Assembly: GCA_017417055.1 (NCBI GenBank)
Contig: JAFPZX010000096.1
Coordinates: 1-64,000 of the forward strand
Source of the DNA: Anaerolineaceae bacterium
GTDB taxonomy: Bacteria; Chloroflexota; Anaerolineae; Anaerolineales; Anaerolineaceae
Reading direction: 5' to 3'
DNA: 64,000 bases
The position numbers were made by a program, and so were the translations under genes. Within the stretch, counting starts at the first letter, position 1, and each line of letters starts with the position of its first letter. Shown here in pieces: positions 42,000 to 51,449 of this stretch. The notes under the pieces are model-generated. The model did no database searches, was not told the origin of the DNA, and saw nothing but the letters and a program-made list of their open reading frames with translations.

Positions 42000-44900
42000 A
42001 TGGCGATGACAGACGATAACACGCAGCTCAGCAGTTTTGGAAATTCAGGTGATGATCAGGATTTTTGGGCTCAGCTGCTGGCTGCTGCTCAAACAGAGGC
42101 GGCCCGGAGAATAAACCTCAGTGATGCGGTTGATAACTCAGACAATCTTACAGCGAACGGTCCACGGCAATTTGTCAGGGGAGAATTGCTGATGAATACC
42201 TACCGGATCGATTCAAACCAAATTGATGGCGGGATGGGTTCGGTTTGGAAGGTTCATCATATCGGATGGAATGTGGACCTGGCGATGAAGCGTCCACAGC
42301 CGCAGCTGTTTTCAGATGAGAGGTCGAAGGATAATTTTATCAAAGAATGCCAAACCTGGATCGATCTGGGACTGCATCCGAACATTGTTTCCTGTTATTA
42401 TGTCCGTGAAATCGAGGGCGTTCCGACCATTTTCTCAGAATGGATGGAGAACGGCAGTCTGGAAAACCGTATTCAGGACGGATCACTTTATGAAGGGGCC
42501 GAAGCTGATGTGAATGCGCGGCTGCTGGATATCGCCATTCAGTATGCACGGGGACTGCATTACGCTCATGAGAAAGGCCTGATTCATCAGGATGTGAAAC
42601 CGGACAATCTGCTGCTCACCGGGGACTGGAAAGCGAAAGCCGCGGATTTCGGGCTGGCGAAAGCTCGGGCGCAACTGACTGTTCTGGAAGGTGATGCGAC
42701 ACTGTATGATGATGCCGGTGCGACGCATATGGCACCATCCGGCGGCTATACCCCTGCTTACTGTTCAATGGAGCAAATGGATGGCAAATTGCTGACCCGT
42801 CGTACGGATATCTATTCCTGGGCAGTTTCCGTGATGGAAATGTACCTCGGCAGCCGTCCCTGGTCCAATGGGGTCGTAGCCGGCATGGGCTGCCAAAGCT
42901 ATTTCAGTGCTGTGGATGCAAAGGTCGTTATGCCGCTGCCGCTTCAGAAACTTCTTGCAAGATGTATGGCTGCGGATCCCGATGACCGTCCTCATGATTT
43001 TGCTGTGATTGAAAAAGAGCTCCTCAATATTTACAAGAATTTCACCGGAAAGACTTATCCTCGTCCGGAGACGAAAGCCGCGTCAGATACAGCGGATTCA
43101 TTCAATAACCGTGCTCTTTCTTATCTGGATATGGGACAGCCTGAAAAAGCCGAAGAATATTGGAATTTGGCACATAATAAAGAGCCGGATCATGCGGAAA
43201 CGATTTACAATCAAAGCCTTTATTTGTGGCGGAGAGGGAAGATCAATGGCACGGACTTGATTCGGCGCTGTGCTTCTCTGACTGCCGGTAAAGATAGCGG
43301 AAGTGAATGGCAGGAGAAGGTCCGGCAGATCTATGCTGAGCGAAAAAACTCTGAACCTCGTTCTTTCAATTGTCAAAGCAGGACAGTTAGCAATTTCGGA
43401 ATTAACTTGCATCACCCACAGGTTTGTTTAAGCTCTGATGGGAAGAAGATTTATACAGGTTTCGACAGTATCTCCTGTTATGATGCGGTAACACTGAAAG
43501 AAGTTTTCAACCGGCCGGATCTGGTCGGTGAAACGCTGGTGGATATGCTGAAGCTGTCTTCTGACGGCAAATATCTGCTTTATCACAAAATGGAATCTTA
43601 TCACCATCCGACCCTGCTTAAAGATGTGCTTGTTAATCCCGGAGAAGCAGAAACCTTGTTCATTGCTGACGCGAAAACGGGAAAGCATCTGCGTATGTTA
43701 ACTGCTTCCGGGAGTTATGGACATCAAAAACCTGTCACTGCATTTTGTATTCACCCGGACAGCACCTTTTGTTATACCTCAGGACCAGACAAGATCCTGA
43801 AATGGAACTTTATCTCCGGTGAGCTTATTGCAGAATATGAATTGAAAAAGTCCGCTCCGGGAACTAAAATGGGACGAAATGTTTTCAGTTATGGAACGGT
43901 TTGTTCGATCGATATCAGTCCTGACGGGAAGTTATTGTGTGCTGTTATTTTAGGCAGTTCCTCCAGTATGATTGCTGTATGGGATGAAGAAAGTTATCAT
44001 CTGCTTGATCTGAATGAAGCAGATCACAGAATATCAGATATCAGTTTTTCAGCGGATGGCAGTGTTATCTATACTTGCGGAGAGGATGGCTTTGGCGTAT
44101 GGGATCCGAAATCGTTGAACTGTGAGAAATACAAAACACTGGTGCCGCTTGAAAAAATGTGGGTGTGTCCGGATGGATCAACGATCCTGGTCTCAGATTC
44201 ACTGCATAATGTAAACCTGTGGAAGGCCGGAACCTGGGAATGTGAGCGTGTTTTCCATACATCTGAAGTCAGGATTGAAAGTCTTGATGCGTCATCCGAT
44301 CTTACCATGGTGGCGGCCTGTGACTGGGACAAGAATGTGATGGTCTGGGATGTCAATGCGGAGATTCCCCGTGCACAGTGGGAATTGAGCCGTATCAAGG
44401 ATTACGACGTGGCGATCAGTATGGAGCGGTCGGTGGAGCACTTGCGGAATGAGATAACAACTGCACTTGAACAGGGAGACATCAGTAAAAGCCTTGTGCT
44501 TTTGGAAGAAGCAGAAAAAAAATTTGATCCGCATGCCTTTTTCCCGCTGAGAAGAAAGATCATGGCGTATTGCTTCAGAAACGAACTGACAAATGTCTAT
44601 GAAATTTCTTCGTTTAATATTCTTGATGACTTCTTTGAGCTCCCTACCATGCTCAGGCACGGTTCAATCTGCCCGAATCCGCAGGAAAATACGGCTGCGG
44701 TCAGGTTTTCGCGGGAGAATGTCATCCAGATTCGGGATGATCTGGGTTCCCGGGTTAAAGATTTTCGTATGCCGGAAGACTTCGATGGTGCGAATATCCT
44801 TTCCAGCCTGGCTTATTCTCGTTCAGGAAAAAAACTTGCTGTCGGTGGATATGATTCTGTTCTGGTGCTGGATGCGCAGCAGGGGGATGTTCTCAGGGAG

Positions 44901-45695
44901 CTCCGGGGGAATGAAGAAGCTTTCTGTTTTTCCGGTCTGAGTTTCAGTCCGGATGAAAAACTGCTGGCGGCCGGAACCGGAGATGATCATACGCTTTGCC
45001 TGTGGAATGTTGACACCGGACATCTGGTTTGTGAGTGGAAGGAAGATATACTATGCTCCAAGCGGATCCGGTTCATGCCCTCCGGGGATCGGATGATCGT
45101 TTCGACGCCATCAAACCTTCTCCTTTATGATGTAAAAAAAGGAATGTTGATCAAAACCATTCCTGTTTATGAGGGCTGTCTCGATTTTGATTTGTCTCCG
45201 GATGGTAAGAATCTATATCTCTTCACGGAAGAGGGATTCATACAAATGGATACCGTTTCGTGGCGCACCGATTACAGCTTCCGGCCTCATGAGCGAAACA
45301 AGTTTTCTGCGTCGGATCAGTATCGGGTCAGCCCGGATGGAACGTTATTGGCAACAATCAATGTCGGAAATATTCAGCTTTGGTCACTTGAGGATCGGTC
45401 GCTGATCCGTGAAATTCATTTGTATGAGACGGTATATCAGCTTGAATTTTCACCGGACAGCAGTATGCTTTATGCAGTCTGCGGGAATGTGGTTCGTGTG
45501 TACGCCCTGTTGAGAGAATTGGAATTTTCCGGTTGGTCAGAAAATACTGCCCCGGTTGACACTGTCATCGACACATTCAAAGCTGCTATCGGGCAGCCTG
45601 ACTCGGAACAGGTGCATCTGCTCCTGTGTGAATTCCGAAATCGTGGTTTTGGCTTTATCAGACCGGAGGTTATCAAAGCAAAATTCAGAAAATAA
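42000..45695 (+). CDS. Ser/Thr kinase with two C-terminal WD40-like propellers (cluster gene 4)
   Basis: A 1231-residue cytosolic protein. After a Ser/Asn-rich leader the kinase domain (about 65-345) has a shortened glycine loop DGGMGSV (76-82), Lys97, HQD at 196-198 where most kinases have HRD, and DFG at 216-218. The missing HRD Arg means activation need not depend on activation-loop phosphorylation. Residues 360-440 look like TPR helices (NNRALSYLDMGQPEKAEEYW). Two sets of WD40-like blades follow, about 450-810 and 880-1195, separated by a helical stretch. Typical blades are ISPDGKLLCAVI and SPDEKLLAAGTGDDHTLCLW. There is no membrane helix. The propellers probably scaffold proteins of the cluster. 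It starts 38 bases after the phosphatase gene with a weak ribosome site (GAGAG). Confidence 0.9.
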   Translation: MAMTDDNTQLSSFGNSGDDQDFWAQLLAAAQTEAARRINLSDAVDNSDNLTANGPRQFVRGELLMNTYRIDSNQIDGGMGSVWKVHHIGWNVDLAMKRPQPQLFSDERSKDNFIKECQTWIDLGLHPNIVSCYYVREIEGVPTIFSEWMENGSLENRIQDGSLYEGAEADVNARLLDIAIQYARGLHYAHEKGLIHQDVKPDNLLLTGDWKAKAADFGLAKARAQLTVLEGDATLYDDAGATHMAPSGGYTPAYCSMEQMDGKLLTRRTDIYSWAVSVMEMYLGSRPWSNGVVAGMGCQSYFSAVDAKVVMPLPLQKLLARCMAADPDDRPHDFAVIEKELLNIYKNFTGKTYPRPETKAASDTADSFNNRALSYLDMGQPEKAEEYWNLAHNKEPDHAETIYNQSLYLWRRGKINGTDLIRRCASLTAGKDSGSEWQEKVRQIYAERKNSEPRSFNCQSRTVSNFGINLHHPQVCLSSDGKKIYTGFDSISCYDAVTLKEVFNRPDLVGETLVDMLKLSSDGKYLLYHKMESYHHPTLLKDVLVNPGEAETLFIADAKTGKHLRMLTASGSYGHQKPVTAFCIHPDSTFCYTSGPDKILKWNFISGELIAEYELKKSAPGTKMGRNVFSYGTVCSIDISPDGKLLCAVILGSSSSMIAVWDEESYHLLDLNEADHRISDISFSADGSVIYTCGEDGFGVWDPKSLNCEKYKTLVPLEKMWVCPDGSTILVSDSLHNVNLWKAGTWECERVFHTSEVRIESLDASSDLTMVAACDWDKNVMVWDVNAEIPRAQWELSRIKDYDVAISMERSVEHLRNEITTALEQGDISKSLVLLEEAEKKFDPHAFFPLRRKIMAYCFRNELTNVYEISSFNILDDFFELPTMLRHGSICPNPQENTAAVRFSRENVIQIRDDLGSRVKDFRMPEDFDGANILSSLAYSRSGKKLAVGGYDSVLVLDAQQGDVLRELRGNEEAFCFSGLSFSPDEKLLAAGTGDDHTLCLWNVDTGHLVCEWKEDILCSKRIRFMPSGDRMIVSTPSNLLLYDVKKGMLIKTIPVYEGCLDFDLSPDGKNLYLFTEEGFIQMDTVSWRTDYSFRPHERNKFSASDQYRVSPDGTLLATINVGNIQLWSLEDRSLIREIHLYETVYQLEFSPDSSMLYAVCGNVVRVYALLRELEFSGWSENTAPVDTVIDTFKAAIGQPDSEQVHLLLCEFRNRGFGFIRPEVIKAKFRK

Positions 45696-45863
45696 TCAGC
45701 TGCTTATTAATGCATATAAAACGATGATTGGATTATCTTATTCCGGAAGGCTCGTTTCGGGAGAAAAGAAAACGTTTGAGAAAGATGAATGAAGGGAAAG
45801 CACGTAAGTCGTTTGAGGCATGCCGGAAGGGGAATGATCGAAAAATAAAAAGGAAGCGGGTGA

Positions 45864-48800
45864 ATGGATAGTAATAATTTGTCTTTATCAATGAAATATG
45901 TGGCGCTGCGGGCCAAGGCAGAAGCCGGTAACATGCGGAAATTCGAGTTCGGGGTTGAATATATGTTCCTCGGACTGCTTAAGTTAGCGGAGATCAGGTC
46001 GGAAGATGGGTTCAGGGAGAAGATACAGGAAGTGGATAACGACATCGCGGAAGTCAAGGCGATGTTCGTCAAGCATGGAGTTGATACCAGCAAAGCCCGC
46101 CCTGAACTGCGGCATGTGCTGAAACATGGCGGCAGCAGCGACCCGGACAAACTGGAAGCTTACCTTGATGATTCGCTGGAGATCGCGCGGAAAAACAAGC
46201 GGACTGAAGCGCACGCACAAGATTTGCTGACAGCCATCATCAAAAAACCGACAGATACGATCCTGCAGGTGTGTAATTTCAAATCCGCTGAAAATAAAAA
46301 TGTGAAACCGAATGAGGCAGCGGACGCTCCGGTAGATGAGATGTCGCTGGCGTTTTTGCCCGAGCTGACCAATCGGGTCCGTAAGCTGCGGGCGGAGCTG
46401 CTGAATGTGGTGCAGGGACAGGATCACGTGGTGCATGCCTTTGCGGAAGGAATTTTTGCTGCCGAGGTGCTTGCCGCCAGTGATATTGACCGCAAGCGTC
46501 CCAAGGCGATCTTCGTTTTTGCCGGCCCTCCCGGGGTGGGCAAGACCTTCCTTTCCGAGCAGGCTGCCCAGGCAATCAATATGCCATTCAAGCGTTTCGA
46601 TATGTCCTCTTTTGCTGACCGTGATTCCCAAACAGAACTCATCGGCTGGGAAAAGAGCTATCGCGGAGCGAAAGAAGGTGCGCTGACCGGGTTTGTAGCG
46701 GAAAATCCCTCTTGCATGCTGCTGTTTGACGAAATCGAAAAGGCGCATCTGGATGTGATCCAGATCTTTTTACAGATCCTGGATGCCGGACGGCTGAGCG
46801 ACCGCTATACCGGCGATACGGTTTCTTTCAAAGATACCATCATTATCTTTACGACGAACGCCTGTAAATCACTGTATGAGGGCGATTCCCGTCAGAACGC
46901 TGCTGGTGTTCCCCGTCAGACCATTCTGAACGCGCTGGAGACGGAAAAAGACCCGCGCACCGGTGTCCCGTTTTTTCCTGCCGCAATCACCAGCCGTCTG
47001 GGTACGGGGTGGCCGCTGCTTTTCAATCATCTGAAGGCACATGACCTGGAAAAAGTAGCCGGACGGGAACTGGAACGTTTCTGTGCTTTGTTTGAGAAAC
47101 AATACGGCATTCGGGTTTCCTTTGATGAAATGGTCCCGACTGCGCTGATGTTTCGGGAAGGTGCCGCGGATGCGCGGACAGTACGCGCGCAAACCGAGCT
47201 GTTTTTCAAAAACGAGATTTACAAACTCTGCAGACTGTGGGATCAGGATCACATCCCTTCCGCCCTGAAAAAGCTGAATGGAATCACGTTTATGGCTGAA
47301 ACCGAATCAACAGAGGCCGAGATCCGATCCCTGTTTTATCCGCAGGAAAAGGCGGAGGTCCTGATTTACGGTGACGAAGATTTTGCTGAGCATTGTCGGG
47401 AAAACCTGCCGGACTTTACTTTTTACGGTACGCAGAATGTCGATGAAGCGTTGGCGCTTGCCGGTGAAAAAGATATTCAGCTGGTTCTGCTGGACGTGAC
47501 GGAGAAAAGCGTTAGCCCGGAATTATGGCTGGCCACCATCATGGGCGAATTGAACAATGCCGATCCGTTTTCAACGAATGTGGGCTTCAATTACTCTCCC
47601 ATGGCCGCGAAATCGCTGAAGGATGGAAACCGGCTGCTGCGCATGCTGACGGAACGGCTGCCGGAGATTCCGGTGTATCTGCTGGAAACACCCTCCTTTG
47701 ACCTGGACGAGGAACTGACCATGAACTTTGTGCGGGCAGGGGCACGGGGGAAGATCACCATGCCTGATGAGGATTTTACAGTGTTTGAGGAAACGCTGGA
47801 GGATATCTGCGGAAAGCTTTATCTGCAGCATTCCGCGGCCCGCATCGCAGGAGAACATAAGATTCTTTTCTTTGAAACAGCACCTGCGCTTTCCAAAGAT
47901 CAAACACAGGTTGTGATCCGTCTGCGGGATTTTATGCTCAAGCGGGCTGCAGAAGCGGATGATTCCGGAGCGGTGCTGGATGATGTGGAAAAACCGAACA
48001 TCCATTTTTCCGACGTGATCGGGGCGTCAGATGCCAAGCAGGAGCTGAAATTCTTTGTCGAATACCTGAAAAATCCGAAAAAATTCTGTGCCCAAGGCAT
48101 CAAGCCCCCAAAGGGTGTTCTGCTCTATGGACCTCCGGGAACCGGGAAAACCATGCTGGCGAAGGCATTGGCAGGAGAAACGGATGTGGCGTTCCTGCCG
48201 GCAGCTGCCAGTTCCTTTGTAAATATTTATATAGGATCCGGTCCGAGAGCTGTGAGAGATTTGTTTAAACGGGCGCGGCGCTATGCCCCATCCATCATTT
48301 TTATCGACGAAATCGACACAATTGGGCGAAAGAGGACTTCGGGTGTGGGTACGCATGCTGAGGAGACAACGCTGAACGCGCTGCTGACGGAGATGGATGG
48401 CTTTGCTGTGGACCCGCGCAAACCGGTTTTTGTAATGGCAGCTACGAATTTTGATGTGGAAGAGGGCAAAGGCGGCATGGGTGTTATTGATCCTGCGCTT
48501 GCCAGACGTTTTGACCGGCAGATCCTGGTGGACCTGCCCAATGAAGAGGAACGGGAACAGCTGCTGAGAGCTTTACTTAAAAAGCATCCCGGAAACAGCG
48601 TGAGCGAAGAAATGATTCAACGTACCGCACAGCGTTCCACAGGTATGAGTCCTGCCGCTTTGACCGGAGTGATCGACCAGGCGAACCGTATGGCAGTCAA
48701 AGACGGAAAAGCAATGGATGACGCGATTCTCGATGAGGCTTATGAGCTCGTTCGTCATGGCGCGAAAAAGGATTGGGGGTATGATTATCTGGAACGGGTC

Positions 48801-49304
48801 GCCCGGCATGAGAGCGGTCATGCTTTTATGTGCTTTCTGAATGGGAATACGCCGGCTTACCTGACAATCGTTGCACGGGGAGATCATGGCGGATACATGG
48901 AACATTCCGCAAAGGAGATGGCGCCGCTTTCTACCAAAGAGGAACTTCTCGGCCGTATCCGTGTCAGCCTTGGCGGACGGGCTGCGGAGATTGTTTATTA
49001 CGGGAAACAGGCCGGGATTTCCACCGGTCCTTCCGGTGATCTGGAACAGGCTGCTCGGCTGGCGACGGCCATGCTGTGTGCTTACGGCATGGATGAGAAT
49101 TTCGGAATGGCACCTATGGATATGAATGACGCACTGCGGGACCCGGGTGTCCGGGAACGGGTCAATGAAATGCTAAGGAAGGAGATGAATGCCTCGATTG
49201 ACATTATCAAATCCAATAAGCACCGCATTGACCGTCTGGTGAAGGAATTGATGAAAAAGAACAAACTCACCGGTTCGGAGATAGAGGAGCTTCTTCAAGA
49301 ATAA
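45864..49304 (+). CDS. Clp_N - ClpB-type AAA+ - receiver-like - FtsH AAA+/M41 protease fusion (cluster gene 5)
   Basis: An 1146-residue fusion I have not seen described. Residues 1-150 resemble a Clp N-domain (LSMKYVALRAKAEAGNMRKF, KFEFGVEYMFLGLL). A ClpA/B D2-type AAA+ domain follows: Walker A GPPGVGKT 221-228, pore-like SYRG replacing GYVG, Walker B LLFDEIE 286-292, then ILDAGRLSD. A receiver-like fold spans about 498-655 (VLIYGDEDF, Asp544 in VLLDVT). The FtsH half has Walker A GPPGTGKT 756-763, Walker B FIDEID with Asp815, zinc motif HESGH 982-986 and the third ligand candidate Asp1059 (GPSGDLEQA). No membrane helix exists, unlike FtsH. All motifs look intact, so ATP-driven unfolding and proteolysis in the cytosol is predicted. 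It ends the cluster. The ATG lies after AAGGAAGCGGGTGA. Confidence 0.9.
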   Translation: MDSNNLSLSMKYVALRAKAEAGNMRKFEFGVEYMFLGLLKLAEIRSEDGFREKIQEVDNDIAEVKAMFVKHGVDTSKARPELRHVLKHGGSSDPDKLEAYLDDSLEIARKNKRTEAHAQDLLTAIIKKPTDTILQVCNFKSAENKNVKPNEAADAPVDEMSLAFLPELTNRVRKLRAELLNVVQGQDHVVHAFAEGIFAAEVLAASDIDRKRPKAIFVFAGPPGVGKTFLSEQAAQAINMPFKRFDMSSFADRDSQTELIGWEKSYRGAKEGALTGFVAENPSCMLLFDEIEKAHLDVIQIFLQILDAGRLSDRYTGDTVSFKDTIIIFTTNACKSLYEGDSRQNAAGVPRQTILNALETEKDPRTGVPFFPAAITSRLGTGWPLLFNHLKAHDLEKVAGRELERFCALFEKQYGIRVSFDEMVPTALMFREGAADARTVRAQTELFFKNEIYKLCRLWDQDHIPSALKKLNGITFMAETESTEAEIRSLFYPQEKAEVLIYGDEDFAEHCRENLPDFTFYGTQNVDEALALAGEKDIQLVLLDVTEKSVSPELWLATIMGELNNADPFSTNVGFNYSPMAAKSLKDGNRLLRMLTERLPEIPVYLLETPSFDLDEELTMNFVRAGARGKITMPDEDFTVFEETLEDICGKLYLQHSAARIAGEHKILFFETAPALSKDQTQVVIRLRDFMLKRAAEADDSGAVLDDVEKPNIHFSDVIGASDAKQELKFFVEYLKNPKKFCAQGIKPPKGVLLYGPPGTGKTMLAKALAGETDVAFLPAAASSFVNIYIGSGPRAVRDLFKRARRYAPSIIFIDEIDTIGRKRTSGVGTHAEETTLNALLTEMDGFAVDPRKPVFVMAATNFDVEEGKGGMGVIDPALARRFDRQILVDLPNEEEREQLLRALLKKHPGNSVSEEMIQRTAQRSTGMSPAALTGVIDQANRMAVKDGKAMDDAILDEAYELVRHGAKKDWGYDYLERVARHESGHAFMCFLNGNTPAYLTIVARGDHGGYMEHSAKEMAPLSTKEELLGRIRVSLGGRAAEIVYYGKQAGISTGPSGDLEQAARLATAMLCAYGMDENFGMAPMDMNDALRDPGVRERVNEMLRKEMNASIDIIKSNKHRIDRLVKELMKKNKLTGSEIEELLQE

Positions 49305-49311
49305 TCAATTT

Positions 49312-49340
49312 AGGGGACTGTCTTTTGTGGGACAGTCCCT
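49312..49340. repeat. Family I palindrome at the cluster end
   Basis: AGGGGACTGTC-TTTTGTG-GGACAGTCCCT, seven bases after the stop of the AAA+/protease gene and eight before the 3' end of the convergent lipoprotein gene; probably the terminator for both. Confidence 0.75.
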
Positions 49341-49348
49341 GAAATTTT

Positions 49349-50092
49349 TTACGAAAGACTCGAGTGCTGAAGGTCCAGCCAGAAAGCAGGCCGTACGACG
49401 TCCACGGTATCCACGACGCCGTATCCCGGATAAGTGATATATCCATCGTTGAGAACCATTGCAGCGGTTTGTCCGATCCGACCCGGGGAACGCAGCCACC
49501 ACCAGGAGTTGCCGTTTTCAGCAACATATGCTCCGTTGGCTTTCGCATAGGCAGTCGCCTCGCACTGCCGGGCTGTGTCATTGGTGAAGTATTTGTCTGC
49601 CTCATCGATGCTCAGCAGAAAGATTCTGTCTTTTGTTGAAAATCCGCCTCTTGCCCGGGAACAGCTGTTGCTCGGGTTGCTGTTTTTCACTTCCATAATG
49701 CCTGTTTTTTCCTCAGGACTGAAGGCACTGTGGTAGAACTCTTCATTGAGCCATTTCCGCAGTGTGCTTCGGAACCAGGTTACGTTGATGTAGGTCTTGT
49801 TGTATTGCTTCGCGTCAAGGGCATATCGGCTGATCAGCAGCGCGCGGTTGTTTTCGATTGCCAGAACCTGCCATTCGATGGGTTCGGTTCCGTTGTTCAG
49901 ATCGTTGTCCTGCTCGTAGCTTCCGAAAGTGAAGCTGTCTCCCACTTTCAACCCGGAGTTGTTGAACGAAGCTTTATTTTCCTGTGAAGGTGATTGTGTC
50001 GTTTTCCCGGTGCAGCCGCAGATCACCAGTGTTGTCAGCAGCAGCCACAGGAAAATATATTTGCGTTTGTTATTATGTGTCTTTATAATCAC
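49349..50092 (-). CDS. Lipoprotein with DUF6273 domain
   Basis: A 247-residue surface lipoprotein. A basic N-terminus and hydrophobic core lead to the lipobox LVICGC with Cys27. The mature part carries a DUF6273-type domain: FTFGSYEQDNDLNNGTEPIE, ALLISRYALDAKQYN, STLRKWLNEEFYHSAF and the closing WWWLRSPG...VRPAFWLDL. Such domains occur in secreted proteins of gut anaerobes; the function is unknown and a carbohydrate-binding or FGE-like fold is only a guess. The start is GTG (50090-50092) preceded by AAAGGGAAAAATCT. It is antisense to and convergent with the kinase/AAA cluster, so it is probably unrelated to it. Confidence 0.8.
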   Translation of the reverse strand: MIIKTHNNKRKYIFLWLLLTTLVICGCTGKTTQSPSQENKASFNNSGLKVGDSFTFGSYEQDNDLNNGTEPIEWQVLAIENNRALLISRYALDAKQYNKTYINVTWFRSTLRKWLNEEFYHSAFSPEEKTGIMEVKNSNPSNSCSRARGGFSTKDRIFLLSIDEADKYFTNDTARQCEATAYAKANGAYVAENGNSWWWLRSPGRIGQTAAMVLNDGYITYPGYGVVDTVDVVRPAFWLDLQHSSLS

Positions 50093-50297
50093 AGATTTTT
50101 CCCTTTCTGTATTGAGCCGGTATGGATTTGATTCTTCATAAATACTCTTCGTTTCTTTTTGATATTCATTATAAACGAAAAAAGGCTTTTCACAGACTTC
50201 AATCAGGCTTTATAATTTAGTAGATAGTAACTGTTCAGAGCATTCCCGATGTTCCTGCTGAACAGCTTTCAAAAAATTGAGAAAGGAGCAAGAAAAA

Positions 50298-51449
50298 ATG
50301 AAATGTGAATTAATGCACCGACAAATATCCGCTGCTGAAATCGAAATTGACAGCGACAGCGGATTTATCACGAAAATATACAGCGTTTCTGCTCCTGAAC
50401 ATCTTCCGCTTGCTGTAACTGATAAAGGCGGCAAATTGGACCGTTCCGCTCTGAACCGTTGGTGGCTGGAAAGATCAATTCCTGCCACGCGCTCGGGATT
50501 GCGGGACGCGTTGAATCTTATGGACATCGATGATTCAAAACAATTGCTTGCCCGGTGTTACGGGCTCAGCCTTTCCGATCAGTATTGGGTCAAACCCGAA
50601 AGCAGCGGATTGTCCTGGAAAACGATCAATTTTTTTGAAAATCCGTTTTCGGAAGATATCGGTGATGCTTTGTTCGGGAAAAAGAAGCATGATGTTTTCA
50701 GTTACAATTCGCCGGACAGTACCTCGGATGGAAATCTGAAAAAGCGCTGGAAGATCATCAACGGAAAACGTTTCCTGCTGAAAGGCGGAACTGATCCGTT
50801 TCGGCAGCAGCCTTTTAATGAGGTTGTTGCATCTGAAATTATGGACCGTCTGGAGATTCCTCATGTTCCTTATACTGTGACGCAAATCGATGGTCAGCCT
50901 TACAGTCTCTGTGAGGATTTCATTGCTCCGGAAACAGAGCTGGTTCCGGCTGCCCGGATCATTCAGGTGAAAAAGAAACGGAACGAAGTTTCCGCATGGC
51001 AGCATTTTGTGGATTGCTGTGAAATGCTGGGGATTCCAAATGTCGTATCTTTTTTGGATCAAATGGTTATGCTGGATTTTATTATCGCCAATGAAGATCG
51101 TCATTATAATAATTTCGGCGCTGTCCGGAATGCGATAACCCTTGAATGGATCGGGATGGCTCCAATTTTTGACTGCGGCTCGTCGCTGGGTTACAATAAA
51201 GTCGAAAGAAGAATCGCGGCCGGGACTGATATTATCTGCAAACCGTTTAAACAAAGTCATGAAGAACAATTGGAGCTTGTTACGGATTTCAACCGGCTCA
51301 ATTTTGACCGGCTGTCGGATGTTCGCGAAATGATTTCCGGCATATTGTCCACTGAGCTCGCCGCGGAAACGATCGATGAAAAACGGATCAAAACGATCGT
51401 GGATGCTGTAGAAAAACGTATCGAGATTGTAAAGATGAGGCAGCGATGA
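50298..51449 (+). CDS. HipA-like Ser/Thr kinase domain protein
   Basis: A 383-residue protein with a HipA-type kinase fold. The catalytic loop is ANEDRHYNNFG, with Asp267 and Asn272 as base and metal ligand, and the DFG-like metal segment is PIFDCGSSLG. Upstream lies the ATP-binding Lys candidate in RFLLKGGTDPFRQQPFNE. HipA proteins phosphorylate glutamyl-tRNA synthetase or other targets and cause dormancy; relatives without a HipB partner have unknown targets. No HipB-type antitoxin gene adjoins it. Instead the last four bases (ATGA) overlap a zinc macrodomain gene and then a class M sirtuin, so it may belong to that module. I placed the start at 50298, with AAAGGAGCAAGAAAA before it. Confidence 0.82.
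   Translation: MKCELMHRQISAAEIEIDSDSGFITKIYSVSAPEHLPLAVTDKGGKLDRSALNRWWLERSIPATRSGLRDALNLMDIDDSKQLLARCYGLSLSDQYWVKPESSGLSWKTINFFENPFSEDIGDALFGKKKHDVFSYNSPDSTSDGNLKKRWKIINGKRFLLKGGTDPFRQQPFNEVVASEIMDRLEIPHVPYTVTQIDGQPYSLCEDFIAPETELVPAARIIQVKKKRNEVSAWQHFVDCCEMLGIPNVVSFLDQMVMLDFIIANEDRHYNNFGAVRNAITLEWIGMAPIFDCGSSLGYNKVERRIAAGTDIICKPFKQSHEEQLELVTDFNRLNFDRLSDVREMISGILSTELAAETIDEKRIKTIVDAVEKRIEIVKMRQR

Noticed and set aside
37619-49304. Type VI secretion locus
   Set aside because: Although kinase, phosphatase, FHA and Clp-like proteins are present, no TssB/C, Hcp, VgrG or TssJLM-like gene lies within the window.
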